Below, in pieces: positions 1-6,555 of a stretch of 44,286 bases of DNA. Below the pieces are notes generated by a model. The model was not told the origin of the DNA and made no database searches. It saw nothing but the letters and a program-made list of their open reading frames with translations. Position 1 is the first letter of the stretch, and every line of letters starts with the position of its first letter. Made by a program: the position numbers and the translations under genes. The DNA comes from Chlamydiota bacterium (lineage in GTDB: Bacteria > Chlamydiota > Chlamydiia > Chlamydiales > Rhabdochlamydiaceae): NCBI GenBank assembly GCA_022614855.1, contig JAKEHU010000015.1, forward strand, positions 1 through 44,286, written 5' to 3'.

Positions 1-1295
1 AAGAGGATATCCTCTTCAGAATATTTAGGAAGAAGATATTGCCAATGTTTTCCTATCCGTTTTAATGAAACGATTTGATTTTCATTTAATGGAACAATGG
101 CTCCTTTTAAAAAGTCTTCCAAGTAGATCCATCCCGAATTGAGAACTCGAAGGATGCTTTTTTCAGCTTCACGAATGGTTTTTTCAGAGCAAAGTTCTGT
201 AGGGAGCTCTTCTTTGGTTAAAACAGGATGGCGGTATAGAGAAAGAGCTCGATTTTCAAGCGACAGCTTGAGCCATTCCAGCCCGGTTTCACTAGGAACA
301 AGTTGTCCATTTTTTAAATCAGCAAATTTTAACAGGAGAAGTTTATGAAGAACTTTATCTGCATCTCTTTCAGCAAAACCAGGATAAATTCCACTTAGTG
401 ATGAAATGGTAGACTTATCGATAGTTAAATATTTATGTCCACTTTTTTTCACAAGAAAATGAGACTTTTTAGAGAGTTGCAACACACTAGCTAAACATTC
501 AATGAAGCCAAAATCTGTAGGCTTCTCTAAGATGATCGATTTAGGATTTGCAACTGGTTTAGCTTCTGAATTTTTTAGAAATAGCAGATATTCTTTCCAT
601 TCATGAAAAGGGGTGACAATATGGAGATATGATTGCCCCTTTTTTTTGTAACTTGAAAAGCAAGCAAAATTAAATTCGAGCTGCAAAAGAATTTCTTCAA
701 ATTGGGGGCGAGTCAGATCATATTTCTCTATAATGACATTTGCAGCTACTTCCAAATTTGGTGAAGAATAGACATCGTGTATAATTTGGTTTAAAATCTC
801 TTCTTGAAAATGGAGCTCTTCAAGGTACCTCTGGAAGATTTGCGGTGTATAAAAATATTTTTCAATCAAAGAGTCAAAAATATTATTTGAGGTTCTTGGA
901 ATGTTATACCAGGAGAGAAAAGAGGAAAGGGGAACCTTCTTGAGTAGCCCTTGAATAAATTCCATTCCCGGTTTGAAATCCTCTTCAAATTTCACCATGT
1001 AAAATTCATAATATTTCCTCATCTCTTTATCGACAGTGATCAACTCATCAGATAAGGTAAAGAGTTTCGTGTGGCTAAGTATCTGTAAAATCGGGAAAAG
1101 CTTTTTCAGTTCAATATTGAGATTATTGGCGAGGTCCCGAGGAGAAAAGGTCAGAGGACTATAAAGAATTTCTTCCAAGACTTCCAATTCTAATGTAGAG
1201 AACTGGCTCATGACAACGCGATTTTCGATATCTTTTAGATATTCATAATCGGAAAGAGTAATCTTATTTTTTCTATACGAAACGACTTCGAGCAT
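1..1295 (-). CDS. Conserved-looking hypothetical protein, C-terminus cut by window edge
   Basis: An open frame runs on the minus strand from an ATG at 1295-1293 to the left edge with no stop, giving 431 visible codons. The protein starts MLEVVSYRKNKITLSDYEYL and is soluble, rich in Leu, Glu, Lys and Phe, with no signal peptide or membrane segment. Residues from about 30 to 85 look like a short helical unit of the winged-helix kind (FSPRDLANNLNIELKKLF), but this is only an impression. It diverges from leuS across a 173-base spacer containing repeats, one of which ends exactly at this start codon. I do not recognise the family; a lineage-specific chlamydial protein is likely. The uninterrupted length and ordinary codon use make it a real gene. 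Confidence 0.8.
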   Translation of the reverse strand, partial: MLEVVSYRKNKITLSDYEYLKDIENRVVMSQFSTLELEVLEEILYSPLTFSPRDLANNLNIELKKLFPILQILSHTKLFTLSDELITVDKEMRKYYEFYMVKFEEDFKPGMEFIQGLLKKVPLSSFLSWYNIPRTSNNIFDSLIEKYFYTPQIFQRYLEELHFQEEILNQIIHDVYSSPNLEVAANVIIEKYDLTRPQFEEILLQLEFNFACFSSYKKKGQSYLHIVTPFHEWKEYLLFLKNSEAKPVANPKSIILEKPTDFGFIECLASVLQLSKKSHFLVKKSGHKYLTIDKSTISSLSGIYPGFAERDADKVLHKLLLLKFADLKNGQLVPSETGLEWLKLSLENRALSLYRHPVLTKEELPTELCSEKTIREAEKSILRVLNSGWIYLEDFLKGAIVPLNENQIVSLKRIGKHWQYLLPKYSEEDIL

Positions 1296-1368
1296 GAACC
1301 TATCCCGAAATAACCTATCCCGAAATCCGGAAAGAAAGCAGATTTTTTGAATTTCAGGATAGGTTCAT
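1294..1368. repeat. Tandem plus inverted copies of the GGATAGGTT motif in a divergent spacer
   Basis: A 15-base unit AACCTATCCCGAAAT occurs twice in tandem (1297-1311 and 1312-1326). An inverted copy, ATTTCAGGATAGGTTCAT, lies at 1351-1368 and matches the complement of 1294-1311 at 17 of 18 positions. A further copy, GGATAGGTTCATG, at 1459-1471 ends in the leuS start codon, and the copy at 1293-1305 contains the start codon of the divergent gene. Four copies in about 180 bases suggest a protein or RNA binding site, or a decayed small mobile repeat. The function is unknown. Confidence 0.75.
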
Positions 1369-1401
1369 AATTCTAATTAAAACTATAACTAGGAAATTCT
1401 T

Positions 1402-1431
1402 TTGTGACAAGAAAGCAATAAATACTATAAT
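1402..1431 (+). promoter_or_regulatory. Predicted sigma-70-type promoter of leuS-waaA
   Basis: TTGTGA at 1402-1407 and a perfect TATAAT at 1426-1431 are 18 bases apart. Transcription would start near 1438, leaving a leader of about 30 bases before the ATG at 1469. This supports that ATG over the in-frame TTG at 1445, which would be almost at the transcript end. Confidence 0.55.
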
Positions 1432-1468
1432 TATTCCTTTTGAATTGGGAAATAAAGCGGATAGGTTC

Positions 1469-4045
1469 ATGGCTAGTTACGATCACAAACGCATCGAACA
1501 AAAATGGCAAAAAATTTGGGAAGACAGGCAGATGTTCAAATGCGAAATCGATCCCAAAAAACCAAAGTACTACATTTTAGATATGTTTCCTTATCCCTCA
1601 GGAGCAGGCTTGCACGTGGGTCATGTCACCGGCTATACAGCAACAGATATTTTGGCCCGCTATAAAAGGCAAAAAGGGTTTAATGTCCTTCATCCCATGG
1701 GCTGGGATAGTTTTGGCCTCCCGGCTGAACAGTATGCCATTCGAACTGGGCAACATCCCGCTGTTACTACTGAAAAAAATATCAACACCTATCGCAGACA
1801 GTTAAAATCCTTGGGCTTTAGCTATGATTGGTCAAGAGAAGTGGCCACAAGTGATCCCAAATATTACAAATGGACCCAATGGATTTTCACCAAACTTTAT
1901 GAAAAGGGGCTTGCCTACGAGGCAGAAGTACTCGTTAACTACTGTCCAGCTTTGGGTACCGTTCTTGCCAATGAAGAGGTGGAAAATGGAAAGGCAAAAG
2001 AAGGGGGATATCCTGTAATTCGTAAACCTCTCCGGCAATGGATGCTCAAAATCACAGCTTATGCAGAAAGGCTTTTAAAGGATTTGGATCTTCTTGACTG
2101 GCCAGACTATTTGAAGAGGCTGCAGACAAATTGGATTGGAAAAAGTGTGGGGGCAAAAATCTTCTTCACTGAGGTTAATACAGATGAGACCATTTCCATT
2201 TTTACTACACGTCCCGATACACTATTTGGAGCAACCTATCTTGTTTTGGCCCCCGAGCATTCCCTTGTTGACTTGATTGTCTCCCCTGAAAAGAGAAGAG
2301 AGGTAGAGGTCTATAAAAAAGTTGTAGCGGAAAAAAGCGATTTGGAAAGGACGGAACTAGCCAAAGAAAAAACAGGTGTGTGGACAGGAACTTTTGCCAT
2401 TAACCCTGGAAATGAGGAGAAAATTCCCATTTGGATTGCAGACTATGTATTGGCAAGTTATGGAACAGGGGCAATTATGGCCGTTCCAAACCATGATGAA
2501 CGAGACCTCGAATTTGCCAGACAATTTGACCTGCCAATTCGAGCTGTAGTGGATCCTTCTTATGAAGCGATCAGTGCATTAGAATTGGGTCAAAGTCCTG
2601 AAGATGTGCGCTTGGAAGTTCTCTCTGGAAAGAGATGTTGGATAGGGGAAGGAAAAATCATTCAATCTGAAAATAAAAAGAAGAATTTTACCCTCAATGG
2701 AACACTTTCGAATGAAGCAAAAGAAAAAATCACTGCTTGGCTGGAAAAAATTGGCAAAGGAGAAAGATCGGTAAACTACAAGTTGCGCGACTGGCTCTTT
2801 TCAAGACAAAGATATTGGGGAGAGCCCTTTCCCATTTTGCACTTTCAAGATGGCACAAAGAGGGTTCTCGATGCAGATGAGCTTCCTCTTTGTCCTCCGG
2901 ATTTAATCGATTTCACTCCCAATGAAAAGGGAGAAGCCCCACTTGCTAAAGTAAAAAATTGGGTTGAAATCACAGATCCCAAAACAGGGAAAAAAGCAAG
3001 GCGTGAGACCAATACGATGCCCCAGTGGGCGGGCTCATGTTGGTATTATTTGCGATTTTGCGATCCAATGAATGAAAATGAGGCTTGGGACAAGAAAAAA
3101 GAGAGATACTGGATGGCTGTTGATATGTATGTGGGAGGAGTCGAACATGCAGTGCTACACCTTCTCTACGCTCGATTTTGGCATAAAGTTCTCTACGATT
3201 TGGAATATGTGACGACTGAGGAGCCTTTCCAGACCTTGCGCAACCAGGGCCTTCTTACTGCGAGGTCTTATAAGTTGCCAAAGGGGGGCTATGTTGCAGA
3301 AGAAGAAGTTTACGAGGAAAATGGAGAATATTTTCAAAAGGGAACCAGACAAAAACTCCTTTCACAAATAGAAAAAATGTCTAAATCAAAATTAAACGGA
3401 GTCTCTCCAGATGACATGATCGAAGATTTTGGAGCGGATGCCCTTCGTTTGTATGAGATGTTCATGGGACCTTTTGAAAAGGAAAAAATTTGGAGTACCG
3501 ATGCTGTAAATGGATGTCGCAGATTTCTCAACCGCTTTTACGAGATGGTTTTTTCAAGTAAGGTTACAGAAGAGGTAAATGAAACAGCGCTCAAGTTAGG
3601 CCATCGATTGATTTCTCAAGTGGAAAAAGACTTGGAATCGATGCAATTCAATACGGCCATCGCAAAAATGATGGAATTTCTCAATGACTTTCTCCCCCTT
3701 CCAACTTATCCTAAAAAAGTTGTGCAGATGGCCGTGCAAGCGCTTTATCCTTTTGCCCCCCATTTTGCTGAAGAAGCTTGGCACCATTTGGGAGGAAAAG
3801 AGAGTTTGACCTATCTTCCTTTTCCCAGAGCCAACCCAAAATATTTAATCGAGCAGGAAACTACCTATGTCGTCCAAGTAAATGGAAGACTTAGAGGCAA
3901 ATGGGATTTTCCAAAGGGGATTTCCCAAGAAGAACTCTATTCTTTTATCAAGGATCAACCCCAAATTTCCAAGTATTTGATTGGGGAAATTGATAAAATT
4001 ATCTTCGTTCCTGAAAAACTCATCAATATTGTGATAAAAACATAA
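1469..4045 (+). CDS. leuS: Leucyl-tRNA synthetase
   Basis: Class I aminoacyl-tRNA synthetase that charges tRNA-Leu in the cytoplasm. The 858 residues match the usual bacterial length of about 860. The HIGH signature appears as HVGH (residues 49-52) after PYPSGAGL, the editing (CP1) domain has TTRPDTLFGATY near residue 245, the WAGSCWYYLRF block is present, and KMSKS is at 636-640. The ATG at 1469 (MASYDHKRIEQKW) was chosen because it gives the family's normal N-terminus and lies about 30 bases after a predicted promoter; a TTG at 1445 would add eight residues. There is no clear Shine-Dalgarno sequence; the start codon sits in a GGATAGGTTCATG repeat. waaA begins on the base after the stop, so the two are co-transcribed. 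Confidence 0.98.
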   Translation: MASYDHKRIEQKWQKIWEDRQMFKCEIDPKKPKYYILDMFPYPSGAGLHVGHVTGYTATDILARYKRQKGFNVLHPMGWDSFGLPAEQYAIRTGQHPAVTTEKNINTYRRQLKSLGFSYDWSREVATSDPKYYKWTQWIFTKLYEKGLAYEAEVLVNYCPALGTVLANEEVENGKAKEGGYPVIRKPLRQWMLKITAYAERLLKDLDLLDWPDYLKRLQTNWIGKSVGAKIFFTEVNTDETISIFTTRPDTLFGATYLVLAPEHSLVDLIVSPEKRREVEVYKKVVAEKSDLERTELAKEKTGVWTGTFAINPGNEEKIPIWIADYVLASYGTGAIMAVPNHDERDLEFARQFDLPIRAVVDPSYEAISALELGQSPEDVRLEVLSGKRCWIGEGKIIQSENKKKNFTLNGTLSNEAKEKITAWLEKIGKGERSVNYKLRDWLFSRQRYWGEPFPILHFQDGTKRVLDADELPLCPPDLIDFTPNEKGEAPLAKVKNWVEITDPKTGKKARRETNTMPQWAGSCWYYLRFCDPMNENEAWDKKKERYWMAVDMYVGGVEHAVLHLLYARFWHKVLYDLEYVTTEEPFQTLRNQGLLTARSYKLPKGGYVAEEEVYEENGEYFQKGTRQKLLSQIEKMSKSKLNGVSPDDMIEDFGADALRLYEMFMGPFEKEKIWSTDAVNGCRRFLNRFYEMVFSSKVTEEVNETALKLGHRLISQVEKDLESMQFNTAIAKMMEFLNDFLPLPTYPKKVVQMAVQALYPFAPHFAEEAWHHLGGKESLTYLPFPRANPKYLIEQETTYVVQVNGRLRGKWDFPKGISQEELYSFIKDQPQISKYLIGEIDKIIFVPEKLINIVIKT

Positions 4046-5326
4046 ATGTTTTCTTTTTTTTACAACCTTTTCATTTTTCTGATGATGATCGGTTTTTTGC
4101 CAAAAGCCCTCTGGCATATGGCTAAACATGGCAAATATAAATCCACTTTAAAAAACCGCTTTGGACTTGACCTTCCCAAAAGAAAAGAAAATAAAGGAAA
4201 AACCATCTGGATCCACGCCGTCTCGGTAGGGGAGACAAATGCGATAGAGCCCCTCTTTAAAAAAATTAAGCAGACCTATCCTGATGTACAAATTTTCATC
4301 TCTTCGACAACAGAAACGGGAAATAGCGAAGCAAAGAGAATTTTACCCAATGCAGATGGATACTTTTTTCTTCCCTTGGATTTTTCCTGGCTTATGAAAA
4401 GAGCTGTTAAACAGCTCCGGCCCGACCTTTTGCTTTTATCCGAAAGCGATTACTGGTATCAAATGGCCAGGTCGGTGAGAAAAAAATCAGGAAAAGTAGC
4501 CATTATAAATGGAAAAATTTCTCTAGATTCTATGGAGAGATTTTGTAAATTTTCTCTTTTTACCAAAAACCTCTTTGAACAAATTGACCAGCTCTTTTTG
4601 CAAAGCGACCGCCAGCTTGTACGATTTTTAAAAATGGGAATCGATCCTGGAAAATTGCGAGTAATTGGAAACCTAAAGCTAGATAAAGAACCTCTATCCT
4701 TAGCAGCAGAAGAAATCGCTTTACTAAAGAAAGAGGTTGGCATCCAAGCAAAAGATCGAGTAATCGTAATTGGGTCTACCCATGAACCAGAAGAAGAACT
4801 ACTCCTATCCTCATTAAAACCTCTCTGGAAAGAAATTCCTGAATGTAAAATTTTACTCGTTCCGAGACACCCCGAGCGATTTAGCCATGTTGCAAAAGTA
4901 GTAGAAAAAAATGGCCTGAAATCCATCTCCTATTCCAATGCAAAAAACAAAACGGGAAAAGAAGAAGTCATCCTAATCGACCAAATGGGACTTTTAAAAC
5001 ACTGCTTTCTCCTTTCAGAAATCGCCATCATTGGAGGAAGCTTCATTCCAGATGTAGGTGGCCACAATGTCTTCGAGCCCATTCTCCATGGCATTCCCGT
5101 CATTTTCGGTCCACACATGCAATCCCAACTAGATATCGCCGAGCAGATCCTTTCGCACAAAGCCGGCCTGCAACTTCCCATAACCGACCTCTCAAAAAAA
5201 GTCTTATATCTCTTACAAAATTCCTACGAAATAGAAAAACTCAAACAACAAGGCAAATCCCTCATTTCCGCCTCCAAAGGGTCCTTAGAGCGAGTGTTTG
5301 AGTCATTAAAATTAGAATTGGGATAA
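4046..5326 (+). CDS. waaA: 3-deoxy-D-manno-octulosonic acid (Kdo) transferase
   Basis: GT30-family enzyme (also kdtA or gseA) that transfers Kdo from CMP-Kdo to lipid A precursor at the inner membrane. It has 426 residues with an N-terminal hydrophobic anchor (about residues 1-20). HAVSVGET contains the expected catalytic Glu at position 63. The C-terminal half is a GT-B nucleotide-sugar domain with VPRHPERF and a GGSFIPDVGGHNVFEP block. The ATG follows the leuS TAA with no gap, so translation is probably coupled. Chlamydial versions are known to add several Kdo residues; the number added here cannot be read from the sequence. The same leuS-waaA pairing is, as I recall, also found in Chlamydia. 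Confidence 0.96.
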   Translation: MFSFFYNLFIFLMMIGFLPKALWHMAKHGKYKSTLKNRFGLDLPKRKENKGKTIWIHAVSVGETNAIEPLFKKIKQTYPDVQIFISSTTETGNSEAKRILPNADGYFFLPLDFSWLMKRAVKQLRPDLLLLSESDYWYQMARSVRKKSGKVAIINGKISLDSMERFCKFSLFTKNLFEQIDQLFLQSDRQLVRFLKMGIDPGKLRVIGNLKLDKEPLSLAAEEIALLKKEVGIQAKDRVIVIGSTHEPEEELLLSSLKPLWKEIPECKILLVPRHPERFSHVAKVVEKNGLKSISYSNAKNKTGKEEVILIDQMGLLKHCFLLSEIAIIGGSFIPDVGGHNVFEPILHGIPVIFGPHMQSQLDIAEQILSHKAGLQLPITDLSKKVLYLLQNSYEIEKLKQQGKSLISASKGSLERVFESLKLELG

Positions 5327-5373
5327 AACAAAGACTCTGATAAGCTTATATAACAAAAACTTTCAAAATTTTT

Positions 5374-5446
5374 CGCGGGGTGGAGCAGTGGTTAGCTCGT
5401 TGGGCTCATAACCCAAAGGCCGGAGGTTCGAATCCTTCCCCCGCTA
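5374..5446 (+). tRNA. Initiator tRNA-fMet (CAT)
   Basis: This folds as a full cloverleaf. The acceptor CGCGGGG pairs with CCCCGCT except at position 1:72 (C opposite U), the unpaired end typical of bacterial initiators. The anticodon stem has the three initiator G:C pairs (GGG/CCC) around loop CTCATAA, and the T stem GGAGG pairs with CCTTC around TTCGAAT. The discriminator base is A5446 and CCA is not encoded. It resembles E. coli initiator tRNA in its first 15 bases. Confidence 0.95.
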
Positions 5447-5476
5447 TTTTTACTAACGTGAGCTTAAGTTTCTTGT

Positions 5477-5550
5477 GGCGGTATAGCTCAGCTGGTTAGA
5501 GCAGCGGAATCATAATCCGTGGGTCGCTGGTTCGAATCCGGCTACCGCTA
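5477..5550 (+). tRNA. tRNA with CAT anticodon (elongator Met, possibly Ile2)
   Basis: A complete 74-base cloverleaf. The acceptor GGCGGTA pairs with TACCGCT (first pair G:U), the D arm is ATAGCTCAGCTGGTTAGAGC, the anticodon stem GCGGA/TCCGT surrounds loop ATCATAA with CAT at positions 34-36, and the T loop is TTCGAAT. It lacks the initiator G:C triplet. Elongator methionine is the first choice because of its overall look and its place beside the initiator gene. A lysidine-modified isoleucine tRNA also reads as CAT and cannot be excluded. Confidence 0.9.
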
Positions 5551-5648
5551 TTCTTAATAGTTTGGTAGGAAAAATATTTTATCTCAAAAAATTTGATTGT
5601 ACTAAAGCAAGCCAACAGTGTGACTTGCGTTCGGATGGCTTCAACTGT

Positions 5649-5679
5649 GTCGCTTCGCTCGAAAACGAAGTGAAGTGAC
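5649..5679 (+). other. Stem-loop of unknown role between tRNA and hicA
   Basis: GTCGCTTCGCTCG (5649-5661) and CGAAGTGAAGTGAC (5666-5679) pair around an AAAA loop with two G:U pairs and one bulged base. Outer segments ACTTGC (5623-5628) and GCAAGT (5682-5687) can extend the stem. There is no T tract, so it is not a typical intrinsic terminator. It lies between the tRNA and a decayed copy of that tRNA's 3' end and could be a remnant of a mobile sequence. Confidence 0.45.
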
Positions 5680-5692
5680 ATGCAAGTAATGA

Positions 5693-5727
5693 ACTGGTAC
5701 AAAATTCGACTATTGCTATTCATTAAA
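5693..5727 (+). repeat. Decayed duplicate of the upstream tRNA 3' end and its flank
   Basis: The segment ACTGGTACAAAATTCGACTA, followed by TTGCTATTCATTAA, aligns with the T arm, acceptor end and downstream flank of the tRNA at 5526-5558. About three quarters of positions match, including CTGGT, CTA and GCTATTC; most differences are transitions. The tRNA body upstream of the T arm is not copied. Duplication of only a tRNA 3' end is what tRNA-targeting integrases leave at their attachment sites. A decayed partial gene duplication is the alternative. Confidence 0.5.
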
Positions 5728-5876
5728 TTTTCTAGACAAAAATGGATCAAAAAATTATTTTTCATGACTAATTTTTAATTAATTAAATTTTAGAGATTGT
5801 ACAAATAGTACTAAATAATGGTACCATGACGAATAAGAAGCACTTATGAATTCTTGAATCGATTTTTAAAACCCCT

Positions 5877-6098
5877 GTGCAATCAAATGTTGAGTGGCGC
5901 GACTGTGAAAACTTATTGGTACATTTAGGAGCGAAAATTAGTGAGGGAAATGGTTCTCGAGTAAGAATAGTTCTTAATGGAGTTAGAGCCGTGTTCCATC
6001 GACCCCACCCACAAAAAGAGATCGACAAAGGTGCTTTAGTATCTTTAAGAAAATTTTTAGAAAATGCGGGTATTAAGTTCGAGGAGAAAAAATCATGA
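5877..6098 (+). CDS. hicA: HicA-family mRNA interferase toxin, N-terminus interrupted by a stop
   Basis: The readable frame gives 73 residues with the HicA signature: GNGSRVRIVLNGV, FHRPHPQKE containing the catalytic-type histidine, and LRKFLENAGI. Known members cleave mRNA and are neutralised by HicB. Longer HicA relatives begin roughly M-N-S-x-H-R-x-T-L-x-A-I-F-x-T-P. The same frame upstream reads MTNKKHL, then TGA (5847-5849), then ILESIFKTP, joining this frame at GTG 5877. The ancestral gene therefore probably began at ATG 5826 and now has a nonsense codon at position 8. Restart at GTG 5877 could still make a core protein, or the toxin may be dead. The stop overlaps the hicB start. Confidence 0.8.
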   Translation: MQSNVEWRDCENLLVHLGAKISEGNGSRVRIVLNGVRAVFHRPHPQKEIDKGALVSLRKFLENAGIKFEEKKS

Positions 6099-6415
6099 TG
6101 AAATATAAGGGATATATTGGACATGTTGAGTATGATGATGAAGCCAAAATATTTCATGGCGAAGTTGTTGGGTTAAAAGATATAATTACATTCCAAGGAA
6201 AAAGCGTAGAAGAGTTGGAGCAAGCTTTTCAGGATTCTATAGATGATTATCTTGCATGGTGTAGAAAGAGAAAAGAAAAACCCGAAAAGACCTTTTCTGG
6301 AACCTTTAATTTACGTATCCCGCCCGAGCTTCACGCTAAACTTGCGGTTCAAGCTAAATCTATTGGAATAAGTTTAAATTCCTATGTTGCTCAAACATTG
6401 ATGCGAGCACTTTAA
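6095..6415 (+). CDS. hicB: HicB-family antitoxin
   Basis: A protein of 106 residues. The N-terminal half (MMKYKGYIGHVEYDDEAKIF through SVEELEQAFQDSIDDYLAWC) is the partially degraded RNase-H-like HicB fold. The C-terminal part (FNLRIPPELHAKLAVQAKSI) is an Arc/CopG-type ribbon-helix-helix DNA-binding domain. It should bind and block HicA and repress the operon. GGAG at 6084-6087 is eight bases before ATG 6095, and that ATG overlaps the hicA TGA. Three GTAC motifs in the region upstream of hicA (5799, 5808, 5821) could be the operator, but this is only a suggestion. The antitoxin reads intact even though the toxin start is damaged. Confidence 0.92.
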   Translation: MMKYKGYIGHVEYDDEAKIFHGEVVGLKDIITFQGKSVEELEQAFQDSIDDYLAWCRKRKEKPEKTFSGTFNLRIPPELHAKLAVQAKSIGISLNSYVAQTLMRAL

Positions 6416-6468
6416 CGAACTAGGAAGCATCAAATATTTCCCATTTTTCTTTCTTAATGATATAGTGG

Positions 6469-6550
6469 TTTTCTTTAACCAGGGGTGCCGATTTTTCGGC
6501 TGAGATTATACCCTTAACACTTGATCCGGGTAATACCGGCGAAAGGAGAG
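6469..6550 (+). promoter_or_regulatory. TPP (THI-box) riboswitch
   Basis: The conserved thiamine pyrophosphate aptamer elements occur in order: AGGGGTGCC (6481-6489), CGGCTGAGATTATACCC (6497-6513), then TTGATCCGGGTAATACCGGC with GAAAGGA (6521-6547). The closing stem P1 can form between TTTTCTTT (6469-6476) and AAAGGAGA (6542-6549). That second strand contains the AAGGAG ribosome binding site of the gene starting at 6556. Ligand binding should therefore hide the ribosome binding site, a translational off-switch. Confidence 0.95.
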
Positions 6551-6555
6551 TTCTA

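Noticed and set aside
1445-1468. TTG start that would lengthen LeuRS by eight residues
   Set aside because: It would lie about seven bases after the predicted transcription start, and the extra residues are not typical of LeuRS.
5649-5679. Intrinsic terminator for the tRNA genes
   Set aside because: The stem is good but there is no T tract on either side and it lies 100 bases from the tRNA end.
5496-5765. Minus-strand frame of 89 codons
   Set aside because: It covers most of a tRNA gene and the decayed tRNA copy; no support for translation.
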